NCBI GenBank assembly: GCA_029779695.1
Contig: JAKPAB010000085.1
Span: 1 to 46,974, forward strand
DNA from: Bacillota bacterium
GTDB taxonomy: Bacteria > Bacillota > Clostridia > Lachnospirales > Lachnospiraceae
Length of the DNA stretch: 46,974 nt
Direction of reading: 5' to 3'
Part shown: one piece after another, positions 11,058 to 20,513 of the stretch
Layout of the letters: the number at the start of each line of letters is the position of its first letter
Numbering within the stretch: position 1 is the first letter of the stretch
Program-made: the position numbers and the translations under genes
Notes under the pieces: generated by a model
Databases searched by the model: none
What the model saw: only the letters and a program-made list of their open reading frames with translations
What the model was told of the DNA's origin: nothing

Positions 11058-11657
11058 ATGGCAGGAGTACAGAATATAACAGATGAAATCCTGCAGGACG
11101 CGCGCACGCAGTGCGAAAAAATAAATAAAGAGGCTGAAGAGAATAAAAATAATCTTATTTCTAAAGCCAATGAAGAAATATCTGCTTTGTCAGATAAGGC
11201 TAGAGCAAAGGCAAAGGCTGATTCTGAAAAATACATTGAGAAAATAACGTCTCAAGCCAATACAAATGAGAGACGAGCTATTCTTGATGCAAAAGCATAT
11301 GTCATCAAAGACATACTGGACATAGCTTATGAGAAAATAATGTCTCAGAGCGACAGCGATTATTTCTCCATGATTTACAGTCTTGTAGGTAAGACTTGTT
11401 ACTCAGAGGATGGTGAGATACTAATTTCTGACAGTGACAGGAAGAGACTTCCCGGTGATTTTGAGACTAAGGTTAATGCCGAAGCCGAAAAAAAGGGTGG
11501 AAGTTTAAAACTTTCAAGTAAAAATGCTGATATTGATGGCGGATTTATTTTGAAGTATGGTGGTATTGATGAGAATTGTTCAATAAAATCAATTTTTAAT
11601 GAAAAGCATACAGATATGCAGGATCTTGTGTATAACATGCTTTGGTCTAAGGAGTAA
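11058..11657 (+). CDS. ntpE: V/A-type ATPase subunit E
   Basis: 199-residue peripheral stalk subunit. The N-terminal half is a long charged helix (MAGVQNITDEILQDARTQCE and onward to about residue 90) that pairs with the small G-like subunit. The C-terminal globular domain (about 100-199) includes the family-typical GGFILKYGGIDENCSI, which contacts the top of the catalytic head. It is preceded by AAGGAGTGA and sits between K and C, as in ntp operons. Subunit C starts three bases after the stop. Confidence 0.92.
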   Translation: MAGVQNITDEILQDARTQCEKINKEAEENKNNLISKANEEISALSDKARAKAKADSEKYIEKITSQANTNERRAILDAKAYVIKDILDIAYEKIMSQSDSDYFSMIYSLVGKTCYSEDGEILISDSDRKRLPGDFETKVNAEAEKKGGSLKLSSKNADIDGGFILKYGGIDENCSIKSIFNEKHTDMQDLVYNMLWSKE

Positions 11658-11660
11658 GCG

Positions 11661-12629
11661 ATGGGAGAAAATTACGTATTTGCTGTCGCCAGGATCCGGG
11701 TCTTGGAAAAGTCATTGTTAAGTGACGCTGACATCATACAGATGGCAGGAATGAAGGATGAGGATGGAGTTGTATCTTTCCTTCTGGACAAGGGCTGGGG
11801 CGACGAAAACAGCGGACGTGATCCTCTGAAGATTCTTGCTGCTGAAAGTGCCAAGGTCAATAAACTTATAAGATCTCTTGGAGTTGGAGATGATGTGATG
11901 GATGTTTTGGCATTTCCACAGGTTTTCCACAATCTGAAAGCAGCTGTCAAGGAAGTCGGAGACGAAGGCGTGATTTCTGCAGCTTATTATGAGCACAGAG
12001 TCTATGATAGAAAATTTTTTACAGATATACTAAAAGATAAAAATTTTAAAGATTTGCCGGAATCTATGAAACAGGCAGCAGAGAATGCATTGACAGTAAT
12101 GCTTCAGAACCACGATGGTCAGAAAAGTGATGTGATTATCGACAGAGCTTGCTTGGACTGTATGAAAAAGGCGGCAGAGCAGTCGAAATATCCTATTATA
12201 AAGAATTATCTTGAAAAAACGATTGCAGTTACAGATGTTAAGATTGCAGTTCGTGGAGCCAGGACAGGAAAGACTTATGATTTTATAAGAGAGGCCTTGG
12301 CACCTAGCAGATTTTTTGATAAGGATACATTGGCAAAAGCAGCTTCAGAGAATGAAGAAGCACTTATATCGTATATGTCAGACCATGAAATGTCAGAAGC
12401 CGGAGAAGCGCTTAAGGTGTCTATTACGGAGTTTGAAAAATGGTGTGATAATAGTGTGATTGCTTCTATTCGTCCTGAAAAAACAAATCCATTTACTATC
12501 GGACCGGTTATTGCATATTATCTTGGAAGAGAAAATGAGATCAAAACGGTAAGAGTTTTATTGACCGCCAAGAAGAATGGATTCTCAGAGGATGCAATTA
12601 AGGAAAGGGCAAGGCAGATGTATGGATAA
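11661..12629 (+). CDS. ntpC: V/A-type ATPase subunit C (d-subunit)
   Basis: 322-residue, largely helical, funnel-shaped subunit that links the central stalk to the K ring. The start MGENYVFAVARIRVLEKSLL and the end IGPVIAYYLGRENEIKTVRVLL are characteristic; the latter (YYLGRExExKxVR) is the family's best-conserved stretch. Its stop codon overlaps the start of subunit F by eight bases, so the two should be translationally coupled. Confidence 0.94.
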   Translation: MGENYVFAVARIRVLEKSLLSDADIIQMAGMKDEDGVVSFLLDKGWGDENSGRDPLKILAAESAKVNKLIRSLGVGDDVMDVLAFPQVFHNLKAAVKEVGDEGVISAAYYEHRVYDRKFFTDILKDKNFKDLPESMKQAAENALTVMLQNHDGQKSDVIIDRACLDCMKKAAEQSKYPIIKNYLEKTIAVTDVKIAVRGARTGKTYDFIREALAPSRFFDKDTLAKAASENEEALISYMSDHEMSEAGEALKVSITEFEKWCDNSVIASIRPEKTNPFTIGPVIAYYLGRENEIKTVRVLLTAKKNGFSEDAIKERARQMYG

Positions 12630-12945
12630 GATAGCGGTAGTAGGAGATAGAGATAGTATCTATGGTTTCGCCGCTCTCGGACTGGACATTTTTCCCGAAA
12701 CCGGTGATTTAGAAGAGGATAAAATCCTTTTTAAAAAACTATGTTCTCGTGACTACGGCATCATCTATGTCACAGAGGCATTTAACAAAAAAATCAAAAG
12801 TGAAATATCAGAATATGAAAACCAGGTTTTCCCTGCAATAATTCAGATTCCGGGAATCAGCGGTAATACCGGTGAAGGAGTCCTAGGAGTAAAGAGATCG
12901 GTGGAGAAGGCAGTAGGCAGTGATATTCTGTTTGGAAATGAGTGA
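12622..12945 (+). CDS. ntpG: V/A-type ATPase subunit F (NtpG-like)
   Basis: 107-residue Rossmann-like subunit of the central stalk. It reads [20 protein letters not shown], the usual F-subunit N-terminus (GDxDxxxGFxxxG), with IIYVTEAF and FPAIIQIPG further on. I place the start at the ATG at 12622, overlapping subunit C by eight bases. A longer in-frame reading from 12577 would add 15 residues with no match to the family. It is followed by subunit A in the same order as E. hirae ntpFIKECGABD. Confidence 0.92.
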   Translation: MDKIAVVGDRDSIYGFAALGLDIFPETGDLEEDKILFKKLCSRDYGIIYVTEAFNKKIKSEISEYENQVFPAIIQIPGISGNTGEGVLGVKRSVEKAVGSDILFGNE

Positions 12946-12959
12946 GGAGGAACGAAGCC

Positions 12960-14726
12960 TTGAGTACAGGTGTAATTAAAAAAGTCGCAGGACCGCTTGT
13001 AATTGCTTCGGGCATGCGTGATGCAAACATGTTCGATGTTGTAAGAGTAAGCTCCGAAAGACTAATTGGAGAAATAATTGAAATACATGGTGACGAGGCC
13101 TCCATTCAGGTATACGAAGAGACTTCAGGACTTGGACCGGGAGAACCGGTCGAGTCAATGGAAGTACCCCTTTCTGTAGATCTTGGACCGGGACTTATCG
13201 GATCTATATATGACGGTATTCAGAGACCGCTTAATAAGATTCTAGAGAAAACAGGAACAGATCGATTAACGCGAGGAGTTGAAGTTCCTTCTCTTGATGA
13301 GGATAAAAAGTGGGATTTTTTAGCAAAGGTAGCTGTAGGAGATGAAATCCAGGCAGGAGATGTTCTCGGAACCGTTCAAGAAACATCTGTTGTAGAACAG
13401 AAGATAATGGTTCCTTTTGGAGTATCAGGTAAGATAAAATCCATTAATTCAGGATCATTTACTATTCGCGAGACAATAGCAGTAGTTGAGACCAGGGATG
13501 GAGATAAGGACGTTACATTGTCACAAAAATGGCCAGTAAGACGTGGTCGTCCATATTCTAAAAAGCTTGCACCGGATAAACCTTTGATTACAGGACAGCG
13601 TGTAATTGACGGATTTTTCCCCATAGCCAAGGGTGGTGTCGCAGCTGTTCCGGGACCATTTGGTTCAGGGAAAACAGTTATTCAGCATCAGCTGGCAAAA
13701 TGGGCAGAGGCTGATATAGTTGTATATATCGGATGCGGTGAGCGTGGAAATGAGATGACAGATGTTCTTAATGAATTTCCTGAGCTTAAGGATCCGAAAA
13801 CAGGTGAGTCATTGATGCAGCGAACAGTTCTGATCGCCAATACATCAGATATGCCTGTTGCAGCCCGTGAAGCATCAATTTATACAGGAATTACAATTGC
13901 AGAATATTTTAGAGATATGGGATATTCAGTTGCTCTTATGGCAGATTCAACATCACGTTGGGCAGAGGCTCTTCGAGAGATGTCAGGTCGTCTGGAAGAG
14001 ATGCCAGGCGAGGAAGGTTACCCTGCTTATCTGTCATCACGTCTTGCACAGTTTTATGAGAGAGCAGGACGCGTTATTTCTCTTGGAAAAGAAGGAAGAG
14101 AAGGATATCTGTCAGTTATTGGAGCAGTATCTCCTCCGGGTGGTGATATTTCAGAGCCAGTATCTCAGGCAACCCTTCGTATTGTAAAGGTTTTCTGGAA
14201 GCTGGATGCAGATCTTGCATATCAGAGACATTTCCCTGCGATTAACTGGCTGTCATCTTATAGTTTGTATCTTGATACACTTGAGACATGGTTCAATTCC
14301 AACGTTAATGAGGAATGGATGGCTACACGTCAGAACCTGATGACACTTCTACAGGAAGAAGCTTCACTTAATGAAATCGTTAAGATGGTAGGTATGGATG
14401 CACTTTCACCTCAGGATCGTCTAAAGATGGAAGCTGCTAGATCTATCCGTGAGGATTTCCTACATCAGAACTCTTTTGATGAGATAGATACTTATACTTC
14501 TATCAATAAGCAGTTCAGAATGATGAAGCTGGTATATGCGTTTTATGAAGAAGGCGCCAAGGCCCTTAGTGAAGGGGTTAAAATCGACGATCTTGTTAAA
14601 CTAAGTGTAAGAGAGCAGATCGGACGTTTTAAGTATACTGCTGAGGATAAGGTAGAAGACCAGTATAAGATTGTAAATGATGAATTGATTCATGCAATTT
14701 CAGATCTGAAGAGAAAGGAGGACTAA
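12960..14726 (+). CDS. ntpA: V/A-type ATPase catalytic subunit A
   Basis: The ATP-hydrolysing subunit, 588 residues from TTG at 12960. That start is chosen because AGGAGG at 12945-12950 is nine bases upstream; a GTG at 12942 would put the Shine-Dalgarno inside the gene. The beta-barrel domain is followed by the A-type non-homologous insert (about residues 110-190). Walker A GPFGSGKT is at 232-239, and the [11 protein letters not shown] (catalytic glutamate) and [19 protein letters not shown] motifs are present. The subunit is full-length with no missing catalytic residue. Subunit B follows after three bases. Confidence 0.97.
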   Translation: MSTGVIKKVAGPLVIASGMRDANMFDVVRVSSERLIGEIIEIHGDEASIQVYEETSGLGPGEPVESMEVPLSVDLGPGLIGSIYDGIQRPLNKILEKTGTDRLTRGVEVPSLDEDKKWDFLAKVAVGDEIQAGDVLGTVQETSVVEQKIMVPFGVSGKIKSINSGSFTIRETIAVVETRDGDKDVTLSQKWPVRRGRPYSKKLAPDKPLITGQRVIDGFFPIAKGGVAAVPGPFGSGKTVIQHQLAKWAEADIVVYIGCGERGNEMTDVLNEFPELKDPKTGESLMQRTVLIANTSDMPVAAREASIYTGITIAEYFRDMGYSVALMADSTSRWAEALREMSGRLEEMPGEEGYPAYLSSRLAQFYERAGRVISLGKEGREGYLSVIGAVSPPGGDISEPVSQATLRIVKVFWKLDADLAYQRHFPAINWLSSYSLYLDTLETWFNSNVNEEWMATRQNLMTLLQEEASLNEIVKMVGMDALSPQDRLKMEAARSIREDFLHQNSFDEIDTYTSINKQFRMMKLVYAFYEEGAKALSEGVKIDDLVKLSVREQIGRFKYTAEDKVEDQYKIVNDELIHAISDLKRKED

Positions 14727-14729
14727 GGC

Positions 14730-16100
14730 ATGGCAAAAGAATATCGTACTATCCAAGAAGTAGCCGGTCCTCTGATGCTAGTCAGAGGAGTAGAAGATGT
14801 AACCTATAACGAGCTTGGCGAAATTGAGCTTGCAAATGGAGAGGTCAGAAGATGTAAGGTTCTCGAAATTGACGGAGGCAATGCTCTTGTTCAGTTGTTC
14901 GAAGATGCTACAGGAATCAATCTTTCAAACAGTAAAGTTCGCTTCTTTGGGAAAGCAATGGAGCTTGGTGTATCAGAAGATATGCTGGGGCGAGTTTTCG
15001 ATGGTATCGGAAATGCTATTGATGATGGACCAGAGATAATCCCAGAGAAAAGAATGGATATCAACGGACTTCCTATGAATCCCGCAGCACGTGAATATCC
15101 CTCTGAGTTTATTCAGACAGGTATATCTGCAATTGATGGACTTAATACATTGGTTCGTGGACAGAAACTTCCTATTTTCTCAGCATCAGGACTTCCTCAT
15201 GCCAGACTTGCAGCACAGATTGCAAGACAGGCCAAGGTTAGAGGAACAGATGAGAACTTCGCCGTTGTATTTGCAGCAATGGGTATTACATTTGAAGAGG
15301 CTGATTTCTTTGAGCAGTCATTTAGAGAGAGCGGAGCACTTGATAGAACTGTACTTTTCATCAACTTGGCTAACGACCCAGCTGTTGAGCGTATATCAAC
15401 ACCGCGTATGGCTCTCACTGCGGCTGAATACCTTGCATTCGAAAAGAATATGCATGTACTTGTAATTCTTACTGATATTACAAATTACGCAGATGCTCTT
15501 CGAGAGGTTTCGGCAGCACGTAAGGAAGTTCCAGGTCGTCGTGGATATCCAGGATATATGTATACAGATCTTGCTACACTTTATGAGAGAGCCGGTCGTA
15601 TCAGAGGTAAGAAGGGTTCAATAACAATGATTCCTATTCTTACAATGCCTGAGGATGATAAGACCCATCCTATCCCGGATCTTACAGGATATATTACAGA
15701 GGGTCAGATCATACTTAGCCGTGAACTCTATCAGAAGGGTATTACTCCGCCAATAGATGTTCTTCCTTCTCTTTCCCGTCTTAAGGATAAGGGAATTGGC
15801 GCTGGTAAGACAAGAAAAGATCATGCAGCAACAATGAATCAGCTCTTTGCGGCATATGCAAGAGGAAAAGATGCCAAGGAACTTATGGTTATTCTTGGAG
15901 AGGCAGCACTGACCGAGATAGACTTGATTTATGCTAAGTTTGCAGATGAATTTGAGAAAAAATATGTATCTCAGGGTTATGATGCAGACAGAAGTATAGA
16001 AGATACTCTGGAAATTGGATGGGATCTGCTTAGAATCCTTCCAAGATCTGAGCTGAAGCGTATTTCTGATGAGATGTTGGATGAATACTACGATAAGTAG
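14730..16100 (+). CDS. ntpB: V/A-type ATPase subunit B
   Basis: The non-catalytic head subunit, alternating with A in the A3B3 hexamer. 456 residues, normal length. The start [20 protein letters not shown] is typical. In place of a Walker A it has the B-subunit sequence [19 protein letters not shown] (about residues 150-168). The tail [35 protein letters not shown] is diagnostic of V/A-type B subunits. The Shine-Dalgarno AAAGGAGG is at the end of subunit A, so the genes are coupled. Confidence 0.97.
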   Translation: MAKEYRTIQEVAGPLMLVRGVEDVTYNELGEIELANGEVRRCKVLEIDGGNALVQLFEDATGINLSNSKVRFFGKAMELGVSEDMLGRVFDGIGNAIDDGPEIIPEKRMDINGLPMNPAAREYPSEFIQTGISAIDGLNTLVRGQKLPIFSASGLPHARLAAQIARQAKVRGTDENFAVVFAAMGITFEEADFFEQSFRESGALDRTVLFINLANDPAVERISTPRMALTAAEYLAFEKNMHVLVILTDITNYADALREVSAARKEVPGRRGYPGYMYTDLATLYERAGRIRGKKGSITMIPILTMPEDDKTHPIPDLTGYITEGQIILSRELYQKGITPPIDVLPSLSRLKDKGIGAGKTRKDHAATMNQLFAAYARGKDAKELMVILGEAALTEIDLIYAKFADEFEKKYVSQGYDADRSIEDTLEIGWDLLRILPRSELKRISDEMLDEYYDK

Positions 16101-16121
16101 ATTTTGTAGAAGGATGTATAT

Positions 16122-16796
16122 ATGGCACAAGCACAGATAAATCCTACGCGTATGGAACTTACGCGTTTAAAGAAAAAGCTTGCAACAGCCGTAAGAGGAC
16201 ATCGTCTCCTGAAGGATAAACGAGATGAACTGATGCGCCAGTTCTTGGACATAGCTAGGGAAAATATGGAACTTCGTATAAAAGTCGAAGCTGGTCTCAA
16301 GAATGCAAATCGTGAATTCGTTTTAGCCAGAAGCGGAATGGACGATCAGACGCTTAATGAAGCATTGATGGCTCCTAAGCAGGAAATCTATCTAAGTCGG
16401 GATACTAAGAATGTTATGAGTGTGGATATTCCGGTATTTGATTACACTACCAGAACACCAGATGAAAATGACATGTATTCCTATGGATTTGCCTTTACAT
16501 CATCAGATCTGGACGGGGCAGTAAGCTCTTTGTCAGAGGTATTCAAAGATATGTTGAAACTAGCAGAGATTGAAAAATCATGTCAGCTACTTTCAACAGA
16601 AATTGAGAAAACGAGACGAAGGGTTAATGCTCTAGAACATGTTGTAATACCAGAGACCCGTGAGGGAATCCGATATATCACAATGAAGCTCGATGAAAAC
16701 GAGCGTTCAACCCAGGTCCGTCTGATGAAAGTCAAGGACATGATGCTTGAACAGGCACACGGCTATAATGATAAGCTAAATGAATCAACTGAATAA
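16122..16796 (+). CDS. ntpD: V/A-type ATPase subunit D (central shaft)
   Basis: 224-residue rotor shaft: two long helices with a small domain between them. The N-terminal signature MxxxxINPTRMELTRLKKKL is diagnostic. The C-terminal helix contains RRVNALEHVVIPETREGIRYI (about residues 167-187), also highly conserved. It is the last gene of the operon and is followed within ten bases by a terminator hairpin. No ntpJ-like K+ transporter gene follows, unlike E. hirae. Confidence 0.96.
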   Translation: MAQAQINPTRMELTRLKKKLATAVRGHRLLKDKRDELMRQFLDIARENMELRIKVEAGLKNANREFVLARSGMDDQTLNEALMAPKQEIYLSRDTKNVMSVDIPVFDYTTRTPDENDMYSYGFAFTSSDLDGAVSSLSEVFKDMLKLAEIEKSCQLLSTEIEKTRRRVNALEHVVIPETREGIRYITMKLDENERSTQVRLMKVKDMMLEQAHGYNDKLNESTE

Positions 16797-16802
16797 ATCA
16801 AT

Positions 16803-16834
16803 AAATCTCCGACAGTTATCTGCCGGAGATTTTT
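16803..16834. terminator. Terminator after the V-ATPase operon, near copy of the dnaB terminator
   Basis: AAATCTCCGACAG (16803-16815) pairs with CTGCCGGAGATTT (16820-16832) around loop TTAT, with one A-C mismatch, followed by TTTT. The left arm is identical over 13 bases to the dnaB terminator at 2573. It lies between convergent atpD-type and greA genes. Confidence 0.88.
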
Positions 16835-16930
16835 ATATTTCTGTATTTAGATATAAGTTAGATAAGACCATTTTTGTTTAAATAAAAATAAATTAAGTAT
16901 GATTGTGATTGCAGTAATAAAATATTAAAA

Positions 16931-17431
16931 CTAAAAAGAACGGATATTATCATCATCAGTTGATGATTTATCTATTTCACGGATGACAACATCATAAGAG
17001 TAATTGTCATTTCCATGAATAGTAACTGTTTCATTGATTCTGTGATGCATAAGAGCTTTTCCAAGAGGTGATTCAATATCGAGACGTCCATCCATAGAAT
17101 TGCTTCGAATAGATGTAGTGAGTTTATATGTCTCTTCTATGTCATCTTCAGGGAAATAGATGGTAACAGTATTATTGATTCCTACTTCATCATCATTTGA
17201 AGAGTCATCGATTATTGTTGACGTCTTAAGCATTCTCTCTAGATAACGGATACGAGATTCATTTTGATTTTTTGCCTTTTTGGCAGCATAATATTCGAAA
17301 TTTTCACTCAGATCACCCTGAGCTCGAGCTTCCTTTACCTCTTCTATCAGTTCATGTCTGGTATGAACTTTTCGTTCATAGATTTCCTTTTCGATTTTTT
17401 CTACATCAGTTTTGGTGAGTTTTTCTTCCAT
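16931..17431 (-). CDS. greA: Transcription elongation factor GreA
   Basis: GreA enters the RNA polymerase secondary channel and stimulates cleavage of backtracked RNA. 166 residues. The N-terminal coiled coil carries the family tip EARAQGDLSENFEYYAAK (about residues 34-51), with the catalytic acidic pair D40/E43. The C-terminal FKBP-like domain has the GRLDIESPLGKALMHHRINE signature. A short acidic tail follows. The ATG is preceded by AGGAGA on the minus strand. It lies downstream of tRNA-Ser on the same strand, with a possible weak terminator between. Confidence 0.93.
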   Translation of the reverse strand: MEEKLTKTDVEKIEKEIYERKVHTRHELIEEVKEARAQGDLSENFEYYAAKKAKNQNESRIRYLERMLKTSTIIDDSSNDDEVGINNTVTIYFPEDDIEETYKLTTSIRSNSMDGRLDIESPLGKALMHHRINETVTIHGNDNYSYDVVIREIDKSSTDDDNIRSF

Positions 17432-17456
17432 TCTCTTTCTCCTGAAAAATAAAAAT

Positions 17457-17476
17457 GAAGCCCTAAAAAGAGCTTC
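17457..17476 (-). terminator. Possible weak terminator between tRNA-Ser and greA
   Basis: On the minus strand GAAGC (17476-17472) and GCTTC (17461-17457) form a 5-bp stem with a 10-base loop, followed by the T-rich run ATTTTTATTTTTC. The stem is short, so read-through into greA is likely. Confidence 0.45.
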
Positions 17477-17489
17477 TTAAAAAAATAAA

Positions 17490-17577
17490 CGGAGTCGGTG
17501 GGATTCGAACCCACGTGCCGGAAACCCGACAACTTGATTTCGAGTCAAGCTCGTTGTGACCACTTCGATACGACTCC
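17490..17577 (-). tRNA. tRNA-Ser (anticodon CGA)
   Basis: An 88-base cloverleaf on the minus strand. The 7-bp acceptor stem is GGAGTCG/CGACTCC with discriminator G. The anticodon stem CTTGA/TCAAG closes the loop CTCGAAA, giving anticodon CGA for UCG serine codons. A long variable arm (TCGGGTTTCCGG region) identifies a class II tRNA, as for Ser. The T arm is GTGGG-TTCGAAT-CCCAC. The 3' CCA is not encoded. Confidence 0.97.
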
Positions 17578-17589
17578 TCACGAAGAGAT

Positions 17590-17618
17590 ATGTTACATTA
17601 AAAACAGCTATTCTGCAA
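17590..17618 (-). promoter_or_regulatory. Promoter of tRNA-Ser
   Basis: On the minus strand, TTGCAG (17618-17613) and TAACAT (17595-17590) are separated by exactly 17 bases, and the -10 box lies 12 bases before the tRNA 5' end. Both boxes match the sigma-A consensus at four of six positions. Confidence 0.65.
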
Positions 17619-17627
17619 GGGATAAAT

Positions 17628-17646
17628 ATATGATATACTATCATAT
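17628..17646. repeat. AT-rich palindrome between tRNA-Ser and the next gene
   Basis: ATATGATA (17628-17635) and TATCATAT (17639-17646) are a perfect 8-bp inverted repeat around TAC. A third half-site, ATATGATATA, follows at 17654-17663. It lies upstream of the tRNA promoter and of the 17737 gene, so it may be an operator, though its AT content makes chance plausible. Confidence 0.35.
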
Positions 17647-17736
17647 AATAAAATATGATATAAAAAAGAAGTAAACAAGTAAGTAGAAAAAGATGACTTT
17701 AATCTAGCAGATTAAAAGCGGGAGAGTGCTGTTAAT

Positions 17737-18978
17737 ATGGAAAAACATTATTTTGAACTTCCAAAAGGCCTTGGAATTAAAAATCCGCTGGAAGGAATGG
17801 AATTAAATTTTAACAAGAAGGATGAAAACAGAGATTTATGGATGCTTCATGGCAATTTGTCCAAAAAAGGATATGACTGGTGGTGGCATAATCTCACAGC
17901 TATAGATGAGGAAACCGGCGAGGAAAAGTCGTTCTTCATTGAATTCTTCACCATCAATCCGGAATATGGCGGAAGTGAGGCGGTATTCGGCCAGCTAAAA
18001 AGTAATAAGGATAGCGGGAAGAAACCTTCATACCTCATGATAAAGGCAGGTACTTGGGGAAAAGACAAGGCAGAACTTCATAGATTCTTTGGATGGGATG
18101 AGGTTGACATCAAAGAGGATGTCCCATTTCAGATAAGTGCAAAGAACTGTTTCTTGTCAGAGACAAGAACTCTTGGAAAGGTCTGTGTCACAAAAGATGA
18201 AGCGGAGTCTCATCCTGAGTATATGACAGATGCTGGAGAGATGTTCTGGGATCTGAAAATAGATAAAAAAATAGCGTTTAACGTTGGATATGGTGCAAGC
18301 AAAGCTCTTAGAGAACTTGATGCATTTGAGATGTTCTGGCATGCACAAGGTATGAAAACCGCTTACAGTGGGGAAATTATCTACAACGGCAGAAAATATA
18401 AGGTGGACCCAGAAAAGTGCTATGGATATGCAGACAAAAATTGGGGATCTGATTTTACAGATCTCTGGGTATGGTTGTCTTCAAACCATTTGATAAGCAA
18501 TATTACAGGTGAAGAATTAAAAAATTCTGTTTTTGATATAGGCGGAGGCAGACCAAAGGTCGGACCGCTTAGTATAGACGGATGTATTTTGGGTGCTATC
18601 TGGCACGAAGGCGAAGCATTTGAATTTAATTTTTCAAAGTTTTGGACACTTACCAAAACAAAGTTTAAATACAAGGAATACAAAGATAAAATCATATGGA
18701 AGTTATTGATGGAAACGCCAGTGGCCAAAATGACAGCAGTTGTAACATGTAATAAAGAAGATATGCTGAGGATTCATTATGAATCGCCGGAAGGAGAGAT
18801 GAAGCATAAAAATCTCTGGAATGGCGGAACAGGAATAGGCCAGATTAAGTTGTATAAAAAGAAGATTTCCATTAAAAACAAGTGGAAATGGGAGTTGGTT
18901 GATGATATGAAGGCTCTAAACGTAGGTTGTGAATACGGCGTATGTGATAAGCCTGAAAAAAATAAAGAAAAGAAGTAA
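17737..18978 (+). CDS. Tocopherol cyclase-like / CrtC-like beta-barrel protein
   Basis: 413 residues, no signal peptide or membrane helix, very rich in Trp, Tyr and Phe. Features reminiscent of the tocopherol cyclase and hydroxyneurosporene synthase (CrtC) group are a WWHNL segment near residue 48, FFIEFFTINP near 67, and GYADKNWGSDFTDLWVW near 229 (the family's Y-x-D/E-K/R-N-W-G signature). These proteins have lipocalin-like barrels that bind large hydrophobic substrates, but an anaerobe of this type should make neither tocopherol nor carotenoid, so the substrate is unknown. The Shine-Dalgarno is GGGAGAG. pepD follows after 47 bases. Family assignment is by motif only. Confidence 0.6.
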   Translation: MEKHYFELPKGLGIKNPLEGMELNFNKKDENRDLWMLHGNLSKKGYDWWWHNLTAIDEETGEEKSFFIEFFTINPEYGGSEAVFGQLKSNKDSGKKPSYLMIKAGTWGKDKAELHRFFGWDEVDIKEDVPFQISAKNCFLSETRTLGKVCVTKDEAESHPEYMTDAGEMFWDLKIDKKIAFNVGYGASKALRELDAFEMFWHAQGMKTAYSGEIIYNGRKYKVDPEKCYGYADKNWGSDFTDLWVWLSSNHLISNITGEELKNSVFDIGGGRPKVGPLSIDGCILGAIWHEGEAFEFNFSKFWTLTKTKFKYKEYKDKIIWKLLMETPVAKMTAVVTCNKEDMLRIHYESPEGEMKHKNLWNGGTGIGQIKLYKKKISIKNKWKWELVDDMKALNVGCEYGVCDKPEKNKEKK

Positions 18979-19025
18979 TTTGCAATTTTATAGGACAATG
19001 TATAAAGACTTGAAAGGAAACAAAA

Positions 19026-20471
19026 ATGTCAGTATTAGAAAATCTTGAACCTAAGGACGTATTTTATTATTTAGAAGAGCTTACAAAGATTCCCAGACCA
19101 TCTTATAAGGAAGAAAAGGTCAGTAATTATCTGGTAGATTTCGCAAAAAAACATGGGTTTGAGGTATATCAGGACAGTGTATTTAATGTAATTATGATAA
19201 GGGAAGCAGCTCCTGGTTATGAAGATGTTCCGCCTGTTATCCTACAGGGACATATGGATATGGTCTGTGAACAGATCACTGGTCTTGGAAAAGATATGGA
19301 TAACGAAGGTGTTGAAGTAGCATATGAAGGAGACTATGTATATGCTAAGGGAACAACACTTGGAGCAGATGATGGTTTTGGTGTAGCCATGGGGCTTGCA
19401 CTTATGGATGATCCGGACCTTAAGGCACCTAGAATTGAATTCGTAATTACCACAGCTGAAGAGGTTGGAATGGATGGTGCAACAGCGATTGATCTTTCAA
19501 TGCTTAAAGGCAGGCAGTTTATCAACCTTGATTCAGAGGATGAAGGTATATTTTGCTTAGGATGTGCAGGAGGAAGTTCAACTGTTGTTAATTATAAACC
19601 TAGTAGGGAAGTTCATGAGGGCGTTGAGCTCGATCTTGTATATGATGGAGCATCAGGTGGACATTCAGGATCAACGATAACAAGATGGAGCGTTAACGCT
19701 ATAAGAGCGATAGCTAGGGTAATTGCAGCAGCTTCACAGAAAAATGATATAAGGATCATATCAATGGTTGGTGGCGGAAAAGATAATGCCATTCCAAAGA
19801 GGGCTGAAGCAAAGATAATGGTAGCTTCAGAAGAAGTAGATGAAATTAAAAAGATTCTTTTATCAGAAGCAGAGGCAATTGGCAATGAATTTGGAACAAC
19901 TGATCCGGATTTCAAACTAGAAGTTAAAGGGCAAGGTTCTGTAAAGGAATCAGTACTGTCGCCAGTTGAATCAAAGAAGGTAGCAACACTCATACTTGCA
20001 CTTCCTAATGGAATCCAGAGGATGTCAGCAGATATGGTGGGAATGCCTGAGACATCATTGAATGTTGGAATACTGACACTTGATGAAACAAATCTCAAGT
20101 TGGTATTTGCTGTAAGATCTGCTCTTGAAAGCGGAAGAAGAGATGTCGAGAGAGTCATTACACTTATTACAGATCAGATAGGTGGAGAAGTCGAGATAAA
20201 TGGAGAATATCCAGCATGGGAATATCGTAAGGAATCTCCACTTAGAGATAAAATGGTTCGCATATTTGAGGAAATGTTTGGTAAAAAGCCGACAACAGAG
20301 ATAATTCATGCTGGTCTTGAATGTGGAATCATGTCAGGCAAGATTCCGGGACTTGATTGTATATCAATCGGAGCAGACCTTCATGATGTTCATACAACAG
20401 AGGAGAAGCTCAGCATATCTTCAACACAGAGAACATACGCATATGTTAAGGAAGTACTTGCAGAAAAATAA
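19026..20471 (+). CDS. pepD: Aminoacyl-histidine dipeptidase PepD (M20C metallopeptidase)
   Basis: Di-zinc dipeptidase that cleaves X-His and related dipeptides in the cytosol. 481 residues, the normal PepD length. Metal ligands are visible in GHMDMVCE (about residue 77), LGADDGFG (about 116, bridging Asp), TTAEEVGMDGA (catalytic Glu-Glu), INLDSED, and a late His in IIHAGLECG. The dimerisation (lid) domain lies between about 205 and 385. The start has AAAGGAAAC upstream. The phosphofructokinase gene follows after 42 bases, probably in one transcript. Confidence 0.94.
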   Translation: MSVLENLEPKDVFYYLEELTKIPRPSYKEEKVSNYLVDFAKKHGFEVYQDSVFNVIMIREAAPGYEDVPPVILQGHMDMVCEQITGLGKDMDNEGVEVAYEGDYVYAKGTTLGADDGFGVAMGLALMDDPDLKAPRIEFVITTAEEVGMDGATAIDLSMLKGRQFINLDSEDEGIFCLGCAGGSSTVVNYKPSREVHEGVELDLVYDGASGGHSGSTITRWSVNAIRAIARVIAAASQKNDIRIISMVGGGKDNAIPKRAEAKIMVASEEVDEIKKILLSEAEAIGNEFGTTDPDFKLEVKGQGSVKESVLSPVESKKVATLILALPNGIQRMSADMVGMPETSLNVGILTLDETNLKLVFAVRSALESGRRDVERVITLITDQIGGEVEINGEYPAWEYRKESPLRDKMVRIFEEMFGKKPTTEIIHAGLECGIMSGKIPGLDCISIGADLHDVHTTEEKLSISSTQRTYAYVKEVLAEK

Positions 20472-20513
20472 AACCGGACCGAAATCCTTACCAGCGGTTA
20501 AGAGGAGAAAATC

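Noticed and set aside
12577-12621. Longer start for V-ATPase subunit F
   Set aside because: The extra 15 residues lie wholly inside subunit C and do not match the family; MDKIAVVGD from 12622 does.
12942-12959. GTG start for V-ATPase subunit A
   Set aside because: It would put the strong AGGAGG inside the gene; the TTG at 12960 has correct spacing.
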